Under the pieces are notes generated by a model, which searched no databases, was not told the DNA's origin, and saw only the letters and a program-made list of their open reading frames with translations. This document shows positions 1-41,110 of a stretch of 64,000 nt of DNA, one piece after another. The translations under genes and the position numbers were made by a program. The stretch's first letter is position 1. Every line of letters begins with the position of its first letter. The stretch is from Channallabes apus. Taxonomy: Eukaryota > Chordata > Actinopteri > Siluriformes > Clariidae. The DNA lies in the NCBI GenBank assembly GCA_030522415.1, contig CM060106.1, positions 27,429,967-27,493,966 of the forward strand. Reading direction: 5' to 3'.

Positions 1-1626
1 CGAGGTAAGGATATAGAGAGAATGGACATTAATGCCCAGGAAGGCAGTGACACCTCATCACCTCATTATCACGCGGTCATGTGACATCGCCACGAAAAGC
101 CAGACTGCAAATAAAGAAGTTTGGTTCAGGAAATGCGAACACGGGCATGGTGGACTGGAGTGCGGCACAGTGTCTGTTTTGGCTAAAAAACGTAACGAGT
201 TTTATCACTGCGTGTTGAATGAGTGAAGCAGATGGTGAAGGTTTACAGGAAATACTGGCCGCGCTGGTGTTGCCACGTGTCCATGTTTGGCCAATAAATC
301 CATGTAGACTTAGGCTGTGTAATTACAGTACAATATACAATGGGGAAACTCCCATAGGACAGGATTAAAAATAGCACCCAGCTTCAGACTCCAGCCCTTG
401 GTGTGGAACGAGAGAAGTGCCAATTTATGTATTATTCGTTTCGTTCAGAGTGAAAGCCAGCATCACTTATATGTAGAGTTGCACAGAGGTTTATGATAAC
501 AGCAACATTTTTGTCCAAGTGTTTCAATGTTTACTTTCATTCTAGCTTTCTCGACTGGGGAGGGAGGAACCAGATGTGGCCGCCTTCCTTCTTCTGCGCT
601 GTGCTTTCTGAAATGCTTTTCTGCTCACCAGGGTTCAAAGTGGTTATCTGTGTGTTTGTGTTTGTTTGAGTTTCCTTGAGGTGGAACCGGTGCAAAACAA
701 GCCATACTGTATGTACAGTATCTGCCGTGCGCTGGATGTTGTTTGTTTTTCCGCACCATTATATGTAACATTGTTATACATGAAAGCTCAGCAATTCCTG
801 AAATACTCAGCAATCTGGCATCAGTACCTGTGCTACAGTGCATTACATTGCGAAGTTTGATTTAAATATTAACTGAAGCTTTTGACCTGTACTGTCTATA
901 TATGACAGTATATGAGTTTATGGATTGCGGTGCTGCCGCATGAGCAGGTATGCATGCAGTTGACATAATAAACAGGACATAGTAAGAGCTTTCTCAGGAT
1001 GAAATTAGCTGCAAAGAATAGGAGTACAGTATACTACTGTCGTGTAACATCATGGGTCTACGAGTGCTTCCTCTGGCCTTCTCGGCTTACAGCTGCATCG
1101 GCTTTAAACTGTATTACAAACAGGATTATTAATGAAATAAATAAAATCCCACTTGATTCTTCTGTTCTTGATGTGTTCTTGAGGCTGACAAATTCATAGC
1201 AGGAGTCAAAGCTTCAGTGTGACTGAAACTGGCTCGAACTGATTGTCTCGGGTTATAATGGTGCATTTATGAAACTAGGCTATTTTTGTCATATGGAAGG
1301 AAGAGAATGGCGATTGCTCAACAGGAAACTGTCTTCCGTATGTAGGAAGTTGGGATATAGTAGTGTTTCTGTTAATTCAGCGAGGCTTTGTGGTTACTGT
1401 TACACCGAAATCACATTTTTGCACCATAATACGTCTGTTGAAGTTTGTAATGAGGCCTTAACCACTAACCAAAGTTCCATGGGCTCTGACGTAGTGTGAA
1501 ATGTCAACATTGCCTAATAACATCTGAACTCATCGTTATTAGGAAATTTCAATCCTTCTGATTTAACAACGTTCACGTCATTCATATAGTAAACACGTAA
1601 ACACTTAGAACGCATTCTGTGCAAAG

Positions 1627-1995
1627 TTCATTCATTCATTCATTCATCTTCTATACCGCTTTATCCTGTATTTAGGGTCGCGGGGACCTGGAGCCTATCC
1701 CAGGAGACTCTGGGCACGAGGCAGGGTACACCCTGGACAGCGTGCCAATCCATCGCAGAACACACACACACACTCATTCACACACTATGCTCAATTTGGG
1801 AACGCCAATTAGCCTAATTTGCATGTCTTTGGACTGTGGGAGGAAACCGGAGTACCCGGAGGAAACCCACCAAGCACGGGGAGAACATGCAAACTCCATG
1901 CACACAGAGACGGGAATCGAGCCTGGCCGATAATCGAACCCGGACCCTGGAGGTGCAAGGCGACAGTGCAAACCACTACACCACTGCGCCGCTGG
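1627..1995 (-). repeat. tRNA-derived fish SINE, full length
   Basis: On the - strand a tRNA-like head (TAGTGGTTTGCACTG A box, GGGTTCGATT B box) is followed by a body with TTTCCTCCCACAGTCCAAAG and a (TGAA)n tail. Another near-complete copy lies at 26101-26478 in the opposite orientation. Confidence 0.8.
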
Positions 1996-2037
1996 GATTC
2001 TGTGCAAAGTCACATTTGTCATTTGTATCCAGGGTAA

Positions 2038-2170
2038 GGGTAGCTTGGTGGTTAAGGTGTTGCACTGCTGATCAGAAGGTCCAAAGTTCGAATGCCAGCA
2101 CCACCGAACTGCTGCCGTTGTGCCACATTCTATCCCCAACTGCTCAGATTCAATCAGGTCTCAACCTGGC
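2038..2170 (+). repeat. tRNA-headed SINE fragment, second family
   Basis: The head TAGCTTGGTGGTTAAG and B-box-like AGTTCGAATG are tRNA-like. The same family, with the phrase GGGCCTTGCTCAAGGGCCC in one orientation, recurs at 30005-30150 and 38815-38945. Confidence 0.55.
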
Positions 2171-2229
2171 AACCTGAAGAATCTATAAGAATCAATTTTC
2201 CATAAGAAAGTGCCACTGAAATGACGGAT

Positions 2230-2385
2230 GTATCTCTAAGGACCTTGTACCTCCAAGGACGAGGGTCCGAGTCCCGCCTTCGGGTCTGTGTGCATGAAGG
2301 TCGCATGTTCTCCCCATTCTTGGTGGATTTCCTCCGTGTACACTGGTTTCCTCCCACAGTCCAAGGACATGCAGATTAGACCAGA
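2230..2385 (+). repeat. SINE fragment (same family as 1627-1995)
   Basis: It carries the body motif ATGTTCTCCCC..TTTCCTCCCACAGTCCAAGG with the tail missing. It is truncated at both ends. Confidence 0.65.
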
Positions 2386-3034
2386 AATACATTTTTGTGT
2401 CATCATCTTTTTTGTAATTCTGCTATTTAACATCTTATTTTCTTGGGAAAAGAATTAACCAGATGTTGTTTTTTTTACATTAATTAGTTTGACTGATTAA
2501 CCAGCTGTATGCGAGGGGCTTAAAGAGTTTGCTCAATGACCTGTATAATGGTTGTTACCGATGCTGGGAATTGTCCTCACAACCTTTGATTAGTTGCCAG
2601 AACAATTAAGTTTCCCAAATTCTAAATGGCTGTTTTTTTTTTTTTTCTGTTAGTGTGTTTTGTTTTGTATCGCTTGGTTTGTATGGGGAATATTAGCTTT
2701 CATGCCTAAGCATTTAAACCATTTCTCCACACTAAATGCTTTTTTCTGGCCAGGATCACACAAGTGGGAAGACGAGCTGAACAGAACGCCAGTGTTTTAC
2801 CATGCCGTACAGAAGCATATAAAAAGTATTTTAAATTGCTGAGTCAGAGTCTGTCAGTTTATTGGTCCCAACTGAAGATAGCACAGTGTGTTCCCTTTTT
2901 CTTGTGCCTGCCTCCCTAAAATAGCACATCTATGGTAATGGAAATAGGCAAGATGTTATTTGTGGAACAGCGGTCAATTCTGCTGATGGATGCTGAGAAT
3001 GTACGAGTGATGCAGCACGCCGTGTGCCTGTTAG

Positions 3035-32853
<29,819 letters not shown>

Positions 32854-33605
32854 CTCCATCTACTGCAGCCGAGCGGCCAGTCGGAGAATCACACGTACCT
32901 CAAAGACTCCTTAGTGCGGTGGAAACAAACGGGACGGAAAGAGAGACTTTCTGCTGTAGTCTTAACACAGTGAGGTTTGCAGCGGAGTCCTTCAGAGCAC
33001 AAGGACGCTGGCCAGCACACTTCTCTCCGGGGAAACGAGTTACACAATCCCTGTGAGCACTGATCAAAACTATTTATTGTATTTATAGCTTATAACATTT
33101 TCTTTTCCTTCTTTCGGTTCAGCCATGAGATATATTTAAGGTTATTTCGTTTAAAGACCTAAAGCAACTGTTCTGCGTGGGACCTGAAGTTTTTTTTTTT
33201 TTTTGTTTGTTTTTTTTTTTAATGGAAGGATTTTCTTGTGTAAATGAAGGTGCTTTACTGTAGCTGCATCATCGGTTTATGATCTCTTATAGCTCTATGT
33301 TCAAATCTATACAGGTTTATATATAGGGAATATTTTTGCTGCTATTTCCTGATCGATTTTAATGATTGCATCGCAAAACAAAATGTAAAGTGTAAACTGA
33401 AATTTTTTAAGCATTAATCTTTAGAAGTCAACGAAGCCCCAAGAAGCCACAAAGCACACGTGTTACTGCGTAAACGTCCAGTATACTGTGTGCACTACAC
33501 ATGGTAACAGAGCACTTTATCAGTATGATGTTCTGGCTGTTCCTGCCTCAGCCAGCCGCCCCGCGTTATATACATACAGTGTGTGTATATATATATATGT
33601 GTGTA

Positions 33606-33645
<40 letters not shown>

Positions 33646-34134
33646 CTGTATACACACACACATACACGTGTATATGTATGCATGAATGAATGAATGAAGG
33701 TTTGCCAAAGATGCACCATTTGTTGAAGGAAACTGTTTTAAGAAGCAGTTTGTTTACATAAACATACAGGCATTGTGCATCGATGTATCTGGAAAATATT
33801 GTACGAATATGTTAATAATAGGATGAAAAGATTGTTGTACTGTTTCCCAGCATTCCCAAGTTGGCTGTTTTGTCTGTTTATGCACGATACCGTTTGGTTT
33901 CAGGGTTGTGTTTAGCTGGAAATTGGACCAAAGTTCACCTCCTGCTACAAATGAACTGTAAAAATTCCATCATTTTATTCATATCCACTATTGACTTTCA
34001 TGACGAAATACATTTATTTTTCTTTATGTAACAAATGTTTCTTGTTTCGTTATTGTGAATCAGCTTTCAACATATAGATGTCTTTTTGCGACTGTAGCTC
34101 CTGTTCATATTTGTGGAATACATTGTATTAGGTT

Positions 34135-34185
<51 letters not shown>

Positions 34186-34455
34186 GGATTTTTATTCCCT
34201 TTTTTCTACTTTATTTTCTTATCAAAATGTAATGTAAAGTTCTGCAAATGTTTTTAAGCATCTAAAGGATTTGTGATGTTACTCTAGTATTTAGATGTGT
34301 TTTTTTCTCAGTCTGTCTACACCACATGTACGTAGCTAGCCAGTAACTAGCAGAAGGGTAACATTCCTAGATTTCTTTATACACACAATATACTTTTATT
34401 GAAACATGCTATCCTGGTGATTCTTGCATGTTGCTTGAAGATAAGACCGATTAAA
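32854..34455 (+). other. myo1e: myo1e 3' UTR (extent uncertain)
   Basis: AT-rich sequence follows the stop, with (TA)n runs at 33590-33660 and 34150-34183. I found no AATAAA close to the stop. Candidates are a variant ATTAAA at 34450-34455 and an AATAAA at 35262-35267, so the true 3' end is unknown. Confidence 0.4.
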
Positions 34456-34559
34456 TTTGTTAGCTGTTATGTACAAGTAGAAGAAGCTGTAAGAATCATT
34501 GCTACAACATCAACATAGTTAAGATACATCTATGTTGCCATCTAGCTTGTATAGCAGTA

Positions 34560-35190
34560 AGTGTTGAATAATTAAGCAATATCCCATGAGAGGGAGTGCT
34601 GTTGTTCTGAATATCGGTGAATTCACAAATGTGAAGTGGTTTGTTGCAAAGCAGTTCCACAAACAGCATTTATTATCAACAGATTATGATTTGTTTGTTT
34701 GTTTTGCTCCACCAGCACATACACCATATACACCATATTATTTGGCCAAACCATTGTATCCAAGTACTTCCATATGGATATTCGATATGGAGCTTCTACT
34801 CATCTTGGAAGGCTGTCCACAAGATTTTTAGAGTGTTTCTGTGGCAATTCATGCCCATTCCTTCTGTAGAGCATTTATGAGGTCCGACACTGATCACAAT
34901 CTCTGTTCCAGTTCATCCCAAAGGTGCTTGATGGGGTTGAGGTCAGGGCTCTGTGTTTGGGCCACTCAAGTTCTTCCACACTGAACTCATCAAACCATGT
35001 CTTTATAGTCCTTGCTTTGTGCACTGAGGTACAGTCATGTTGTAATAGAAAAAGGCTTTCCACAAACCACAGTGTTAGAAGCATAGCATTGTCCAAGATT
35101 GTCCTTCAATGGGGATAAGGGGTCTAATTGAAACACCTGAATTCAAAAATTAACAGGTTTGAGCAAATACGTTGGTCCATATAGTGAATC
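34560..35190 (-). pseudogene. Tc1-like transposase relic (C-terminal part)
   Basis: The - strand encodes LFLLQHDCTSVHKARTIKTW, then VEELEWP, then in another frame GPDLNPIKHLWDELEQRL, the end of a DDE transposase. The catalytic Glu is replaced (PIK), with a frameshift and later stops. The flanks match a common fish repeat. Confidence 0.7.
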
Positions 35191-35575
35191 TTTCTGCGAC
35201 TGGCAGAACTAGCATTGAGCTGAAGATTGACAATTAGTTTTAAAAGGTACTATTTGAGGTTAATAAACCAAGGAGGTGGTGGATAACCATCATAAAATAG
35301 AGAGCTAATGCACCAAAGTAGTTTCCTTGATCAAGAGTTAATCAGAACACTTATGAAGTAGAGTGATAAATGTAAGAGTTATGCACTATAGTAGTGCATA
35401 AAGTATGAGCTGTACCATTTAATTGAGGTTAGTCAAATTGTACTGCATTTTTAAGGCTAGTATTGATTACACCAACAAAAATAATTTTGCTGAGTGCATG
35501 GGTAAACTAGTGAGTTTTTTTTTGAACATGTGCACTTTACTTACATTATATTGCTTTTGAGTAACAAAAACCCAG
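35191..35575. other. Short intergenic gap between convergent genes
   Basis: I see no gene, RNA or repeat in this AT-rich stretch. It may contain the true myo1e 3' end (AATAAA at 35262-35267). Confidence 0.5.
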
Positions 35576-35594
35576 CCAATCTTTAAAAGAATGC

Positions 35595-36324
35595 TTTATT
35601 GTTTAGAAGAGAACACAAAGCAAAACCTAAAACTCTTGTACAGAAACATTACAAGAGAAATACAATTGTGTTCATTAAACTTCTGTAGTGTTTGACAAAA
35701 GCCAGAGTTCCACTTATCCAGACTGGCAACTTCATTCAATCACTAGGGCTTCATGCCCATGTTCTACATTGAGGATCAGTGTGTTGAATGAAGCCATCTT
35801 GTAAAATCCAGCAAATGTGGTGCAGAGCAGAGTTTAAAAACTGTAGCAATGGTTGTGTTTTTGCTTTGTGAGCAACCATTTCTGAGTATACAGCAATGAG
35901 GAAGATCAGGTTCAGCAGTCTGGTGCCACAAATGAATGCCAAGAGAATCAGGGACTGCACAGAGGTTTTTAAAGAGGCGATATTCTGATGACATGGCCAC
36001 AGTTCAAACTACTTAAGAGGTGCCAGACATCAACCCATTTCATATTCATTTGAACCAAAACTAAAATATCTTTGGACTTTTATTGAAAATGTTCCATCAA
36101 TGCATACAGATCTCATCTCAAAAAACATTTAAAAAAGGTCAAAAAGCAAACAGTAAAAAACTTAAAATTATGATTGAATTGCAAGTGGTACACATTCATT
36201 AAAAAAAGGTAAAAAATTAAGTTTTGTAAATATGTACATAAGAATCCTTAAAGCAGCAGCCCATCTCCAATGGCTGATCAGGAATAAAGTGCAGATTGCT
36301 AGTATTGACTTTTTGTAAAGACAC
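35595..36324 (-). other. ccnb2: ccnb2 3' UTR with poly(A) signal
   Basis: The segment runs from the stop to an AATAAA on the - strand at 35600-35595. A second AATAAA at 36083-36078 could give a shorter form. The myo1e and ccnb2 transcripts converge here. Confidence 0.6.
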
Positions 36325-36432
36325 TTAAGAGGTGAGCAGGGATGCAGCGAGCTCCTTCAGCAGTGAGGAATTCAGCTGAGGAAACAAGCTGACCTTCATT
36401 AGCCTGCTGCTCGAGTACTTTTTCTTTACCGC
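36325..36432 (-). CDS. ccnb2: ccnb2 exon 8 (stop)
   Basis: Residues 348-382 and stop TAA (36327-36325). [20 protein letters not shown] then [15 protein letters not shown]. Confidence 0.95.
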   Translation of the reverse strand, partial: AVKKKYSSSRLMKVSLFPQLNSSLLKELAASLLTS

Positions 36433-39374
36433 CTGAAACAAGAACAAACATGAGAGAAAGCCACCATACATGTGCATTGTACACCTGCAATGCGAGGGAT
36501 TCCACTTACCATGTATTTAGTGCGCCCCTCGTTAATCTTGACCACATTTTTGGCAATGTGCTTCATTATGGGCTTCAGGTGCGCTTCACTGTAGGTGGTG
36601 TAGTATTCCTGTGTTGCAGACTAGAAGACAGAAGGATCTTAATTATGCCATGTACTGCTAAATGAAGAGAACTTTGAAAAGCAAGAGGATCCTACCCATT
36701 TCTGTCCATCAAGCGCAAGCTGAGCGAGGCACAGGGCAGCTGCACCAGTTTCTGATGGATGGTAGTGAACCATATCGTAGTCCAACAGGGTCAGCTCAAG
36801 GAAATATTTAGCAAGGGTATGCTTTTCTGCATCAGCCTTGAGGACAAAGCAAGCAAACCAGTTATGATCAGCAAAAATGTCAATACTAAACTTGGATATG
36901 TGGAAAGTAATGGAAGGTCTTCACCACAAGTTTTATTTTTATATACATCAAAAACACTGAACTTTATGCTTTGGTTTCTTAGTAAGAACATTATACAAGT
37001 CATGAGGGGGTGCTGTTGAGGGAACCATTGCAGAATTCATGTAATGTTTGACTCTTTGGGATGCGTCTGGGGACGGTTTCACTCCATGTCCAAGATGACG
37101 GTTCTGGCCTTGACTGATGACCACGGTTTGTGAACTTGACGCAGTCGCTCAATAATTCAGGACTGGAATTTCCTACAAGTCTACCTGAGCCTCCAATAAC
37201 TACCTGGACTCAATATTAACAATTACCTTATGCTGAACCACCTGCCACCCAACACAGTATGAAGGCAGATCAATTCCTGCTTACTGTTTCACCCAAATGA
37301 GGATGGGTTCCCTGTTGAGTCTGGCTCCACTCAAGGTTTCTTCCAATTGCCATCTGAGTTTTTCTCCTTTGCCACCATCACCCTTGGCTTGCTCATCAGG
37401 GACTGGCCATTTTTGATTCATACCCATTCCATACAAACTTGATTCTTTTGATTGTGAAAAGCGGCTTTGAGACAATAATTGGTAAAAGCACTATACAAAA
37501 AAAAAAAAAAAAAAAAAAGGGGGGGGGCACAAAATACAAATTGACCTAGACTGGAGCGACATTTAACGGAAAAAGGAACGAGTCCTCACATTTCCAGCTT
37601 TCGAAGCCCTCCTGAGGAAGTGAAGTGGCAATGGACGTCCAAGGTCAAAGTTCAGCTCTCTCAGAATCATTATCTCCATTACGCGAATCTGGGAATTTGT
37701 GAAGGCGTTGTCTGTGATGTAGGCGAAATCTCCAACCGCTGGGACGTACATTTCTTCATACTTGGAAGCAAGCAACATTGCAGTGACTCCTACCAACTGC
37801 AGTTTCCTTCGAGACACTGGCTGGACCTGTGCAAACAAGGGTTTTAAAAACTGGAAAAAGTAAAAATATATAAAAAGGACAGGCTACCACTGACAAGTTT
37901 TACCTGAAGAAAGCGATCAAGAATAGCGATGGTCATGTACAGAGTTTCCTGGAGCAGCTGGAACCTCGAGTGCACCTGAATGAGCCAGTCGATCAGAAGA
38001 GCACGCATACGCTCATTGATCTCATAACCATCCATGTATCGTGGCCTGATTGACTGCTGGACCTGAAATGAAAGCATGGCAGTGAGTGACAAGATTCAAT
38101 AACGAAAGTTAGAGTAAAAGAACTCGCTCCAACTCACTTCAAGGCTACGGAGATAAACGTAGATGTCCTTTACATATTCAGAGCACAACTGCGGGATGTC
38201 CGCATCATCTTCATCAATGTCCTCAATTGGACAGAGAACTTCAGAAAAGGCCTGGCACAAGTCATCTTCCTCCTTCATGGAGACATCAGCCTGAACTGGT
38301 GGAATGACTGGTGCTGGAGGGAGGACCTCTGGTACAACTGGAACACGTTTAGGCTGCACAGCAGCTGGCTGAGCTGCTGCCTTAATGCCCTTCTAAACAA
38401 GAGGAATGAGGGCATGAAGTAGAATATGGGGGGGGGGGGGGGGGGAAAACAAGGGACAAAAGTATATGGGAAGATGTATACCGTTGTCTTCGCAGGTTTG
38501 GTTGCAAAGTTGGACAGTTCACTCAGGACAGCCCTCCTCACACTAGCAGTAGCAGGCCCAGCCTTGCGAGCAACTCCTGCCGGGTTCTCTGCATTGCGGT
38601 GCTATAAGGGAGGGTGGTGAAAAAATTAAAATCTAGCTTGCAGTTAGAATATATGGCTGAGCCGCTCAGTGTATGCCTTGTTGGACCATGCTGGATGTTT
38701 GAACATGACATTTAAATATATTAGGAGACACTTTAACGTGCATATCAAGTTGAGCCTTTATCCATCACATACAGTACTGAAGAGTAAAATCCTCGAATCT
38801 TCATGTTGGTAGGCCGAGGTCAGAGAACAGGGTCAGCCATTATACAGCAGACAGGGTTAAGGGCCTTGCTCAAGGGCCCCAACTGAGACTCGAACCAGCA
38901 GACTCCTGATCAGTAACCCAGAGCCTTAATACACTGAGCGACTAAAGTTACAAATAAATTGTGAACAACAGTTTAAGAGCCCACTTCAAAAGGACATGTG
39001 ATTGTATAACCTCCAGACATGGACACTAAACTGCAGCTAGACTCCTAACCAGTCACTCTAGTGCACACTATACCCTGGTTCCCCCTGCACATACTGTTCC
39101 CCTGTTAGCATTAGCCTGGACGCCATTTTGGAAAGGAAAGCAGGCAAAACACAGACTGTAGCACTAAAGCTTCAACACTAACCCAAAATGTTCCCCCTCA
39201 GCCTGATACCCTGCAATAAAACAGGCAGCTGTGAGTTAATGGTTGTCACGTGGTAGCAGATTGTCGGTTTATTATCCTAACAGGCGCACTGCTAACTTTA
39301 CACAAATTAAGGACACGAACACAAAGAAAAACAAGACATTTTCCCCATTTACTCACCACAGCACGAAGGTCCAT
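36325..39374 (-). CDS. ccnb2: Cyclin B2, 8 coding exons, complete
   Basis: This gene encodes G2/mitotic-specific cyclin B2, which activates Cdk1 at G2/M, acts largely at the Golgi and is destroyed by APC/C. Exons on the - strand are 39374-39357, 38601-38482, 38392-38138, 38062-37904, 37826-37590, 36836-36696, 36620-36510 and 36432-36325. Together they make 1149 bp, or 382 residues plus stop, close to the usual length. A D-box RAVLSELSN sits at 29-37. [18 protein letters not shown] precedes the first cyclin box, with [16 protein letters not shown] from 150 and LASKYEEM in exon 5. A second cyclin fold and the tail [17 protein letters not shown] follow. The DLCQAFS segment and short N-terminus favour B2 over B1. 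No disruption is seen. Confidence 0.96.
36510..36620 (-). CDS. ccnb2: ccnb2 exon 7
   Basis: Residues 311-347, [20 protein letters not shown] then [17 protein letters not shown]. Confidence 0.95.
36696..36836 (-). CDS. ccnb2: ccnb2 exon 6: C-terminal cyclin fold
   Basis: Residues 264-310, [20 protein letters not shown] through ALDGQKW. The intron before it carries an inserted fish repeat (37000-37520). Confidence 0.95.
37000..37528. repeat. Interspersed fish repeat in ccnb2 intron, A- and G-tailed
   Basis: The body includes GGATGGGTTCCCTGTTGAGT and the tail GCTTTGAGACAATAATTGG ..AGCACTATACAAA, followed by a run of A and then G. Such tails are typical of fish retroposed repeats; the family is not named with confidence. 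Confidence 0.6.
37590..37826 (-). CDS. ccnb2: ccnb2 exon 5: cyclin box
   Basis: Residues 185-263, [20 protein letters not shown] then SKYEEMYVP through LRRASKAGN. 79 codons, phase 0 at both ends. Confidence 0.96.
37904..38062 (-). CDS. ccnb2: ccnb2 exon 4: first cyclin box
   Basis: Residues 132-184. [20 protein letters not shown] is the core cyclin-box helix that contacts Cdk1. Confidence 0.96.
38138..38392 (-). CDS. ccnb2: ccnb2 exon 3
   Basis: Residues 47-131, [20 protein letters not shown] through [12 protein letters not shown] Pro/Ala-rich linker leads to the acidic [18 protein letters not shown] region and the N-terminal helix of the cyclin fold. Confidence 0.95.
38428..38445 (+). repeat. 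Run of 18 G in ccnb2 intron 2
   Basis: Uninterrupted poly-G on the + strand (poly-C in the transcript), 37 bp from the exon 2 donor. Its length may vary or be an assembly estimate. Confidence 0.9.
38482..38601 (-). CDS. ccnb2: ccnb2 exon 2: destruction box
   Basis: Residues 7-46. It contains the APC/C destruction box RAVLSELSN (RxxLxxxxN). Acceptor tatag|CAC, donor ACG|gtatac. Confidence 0.93.
38815..38945 (-). repeat. SINE fragment in ccnb2 intron 1
   Basis: AAGGGCCTTGCTCAAGGGCC and the tRNA-like ACTCGAACC ..CTCCTGATCAGTAACCCAG match the second SINE family, on the - strand. Confidence 0.6.
39357..39374 (-). CDS. ccnb2: ccnb2 exon 1 (start)
   Basis: Start ATG at 39374-39372, encoding MDLRAV. 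The donor is GTG|gtgagt. The start is chosen because it opens in frame into exon 2 and lies about 135 bp below the promoter CHR element. Confidence 0.85.
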
Positions 39375-39508
39375 GGCAACTACTGTAAAACGCAACGACT
39401 GGACTTTAAAAACGTTTTTAAAAAAATCGTGTGGTTCTCACGCACACTTCTCCGTTTAACTGCCAAAAACCAGTTAAGACTGTAGTTCTCTAATCACCCC
39501 TGCGACGA

Positions 39509-39571
39509 TTCAAATACCGCTGCCTCTATTCCCATTGGATACCGCATCATGAAATTCACGCATTTCATTGG
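39509..39571 (-). promoter_or_regulatory. ccnb2: ccnb2 cell-cycle promoter: two CCAAT boxes and CHR
   Basis: On the - strand CCAAT is present at 39571-39567 and 39538-39534, exactly 33 bp apart. A CHR-type TTTGAA follows at 39514-39509, preceded by GCGG (CDE-like). NF-Y-bound CCAAT boxes with about 33-bp spacing upstream of a CHR are known for B-type cyclin promoters, repressed in G1 by DREAM and activated in G2/M. A GC box (GGGGGCGGG) lies at 39611-39619. The match is by eye. Confidence 0.7.
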
Positions 39572-39574
39572 ATA

Positions 39575-40449
39575 AAGTGAAAGTCAATCAACTGGGAAGC
39601 GTCATACACTGGGGGCGGGTTTAATTTACACATCTATTTCCTGTTGGATATCGCTTTCACCACAGAAATATTTCGTTTTAACAACACTTTTAAGAATATA
39701 TTTTATTATACATTTTATTTATGATACAATTATCGTTTTTATATGAATCAACAAAGTTAGTGACACTGGATCATTTCCATATAGTATATTCACGTTAATA
39801 ATGCGTGAAACAGTCACAAACAGAAAAAAAAAATCCTTACTCTAAAACTGTTAGGTGACTATTTATTTATTTTGTAAAGAATAATATCTAGAAGTTAATT
39901 TACGATCATTCTTGGGTATGGAATTTTATATTGCCACGTTATCCACATTACCACTAGAGGGCGTAAATAGATAAGTCTCATTACTAGGCTATATGAATAA
40001 CATCGTGTGTCTATTTGTAATCAAAACGCAATGTAACAAGGATTTATGAAACCATACGTAAAAAGCAACTATTAGTATACTTCAAATTATGATTAAATAT
40101 TAATCGAACTGTTCAGCGCTCTATTTGCGACAGGACAGTTTACGGAATTGTTTGTCGTCAAGCGGGTAAATTGTGTCGCAAAAAGTGTCGAAAACATGTC
40201 CGCTCCGGCAACGTTTTTTTTTCTCCACCTTCATTACGCCGTCAAGACCTGCCGCTTGCGCTGGAAATTGGCAGTTGAACTATCCAATAGCAGAAACGGC
40301 TTGGGCGCGTGTGCGAGTGAATACACCAATCATAGCTCAGAAGGCTGGAGGTACGGCGCAATCGCGCGGAAGAAAACACGACTGGGTTGTAAGGAATACG
40401 GGTGGGGAAAATGATGAGAAAAAAATATCCCACTCCTGTAGAATAAGCT
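39575..40449. other. Interval between divergent ccnb2 and rnf111
   Basis: It starts with a GC box at 39611-39619 and then is AT-rich to about 40140, with no gene seen. GC content rises again toward rnf111 from about 40190. Confidence 0.5.
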
Positions 40450-41110
40450 AATTGGTGTATACTGGTCCTGAGAGGGGGAGGGCGCGCGCGATAGAGAGTT
40501 AGAGATAGAGGGGGGCGGGTGCAGCGAGTCGCGAGAGAGAGAGAGGTCGCGAGCGCAGCGAGTCGCGAGACTTTGGCATTCACTCGGCGCTGGTGTGCGT
40601 CTGTGTATGTAATGGACGCCGCGGAGAGGCAGGAATGGGGACTTCAGCTCGGCGCCGACGGGAAACGGCGAGGACATCGACGCTCTGTTTGACAAACAGA
40701 TAAAACCGTCAGTTTTTTTTTTTCTCGTTTTACACAGACGTTATTTTGAGGCGTCACGCGAGATAGTTTTCGTACGATCGGTCAAGATATAGATATAAAT
40801 ACATAATCACTCACACACACATACATATATTTCTATATACATATATACACACATATCGCTAACGGTTAGCTTAGCTCGTTTTGCTAACCACAGGCCTCTT
40901 TTGGGGGTTTTGTGACTTGTCAGTTTCACACCCCCCCTCCCGACACCCACCGCCCCTCCCCCTCCCTCCCTCCCAGTGCGCGTGACGTTTTATTTTCGCC
41001 TCTTTTTGTTTTTCACTTTTTTTTCCCTGCGTAATTTCGGCGCAGTGTCCGGGCCGCATGTCCTGGGAGCGAGCTGGAGAGGAGCTCGGCGTCTTTAAAA
41101 GTGAAAATAG
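40450..41110 (+). promoter_or_regulatory. rnf111: rnf111 promoter region and probable non-coding exon 1
   Basis: The region is GC- and CpG-rich (gcgcgcgc, ggggcgggtgcag), with a good splice donor AATAG|gtaagg at 41110. The transcription start is not visible. The likely partner acceptor is at 47864. An ATG at 41058 opens a short upstream frame that stops at 47898 after splicing. The region diverges from ccnb2, about 1.1 kb away. Confidence 0.5.

Noticed and set aside
1900..1995. tRNA gene-like A and B boxes
   Set aside because: They are the promoter-derived head of a SINE, not a functional tRNA; no full cloverleaf or anticodon arm was identified.
1774..2177. 121- and 113-codon frames on both strands
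   Set aside because: They lie within SINE sequence; the same peptides recur at each SINE copy.
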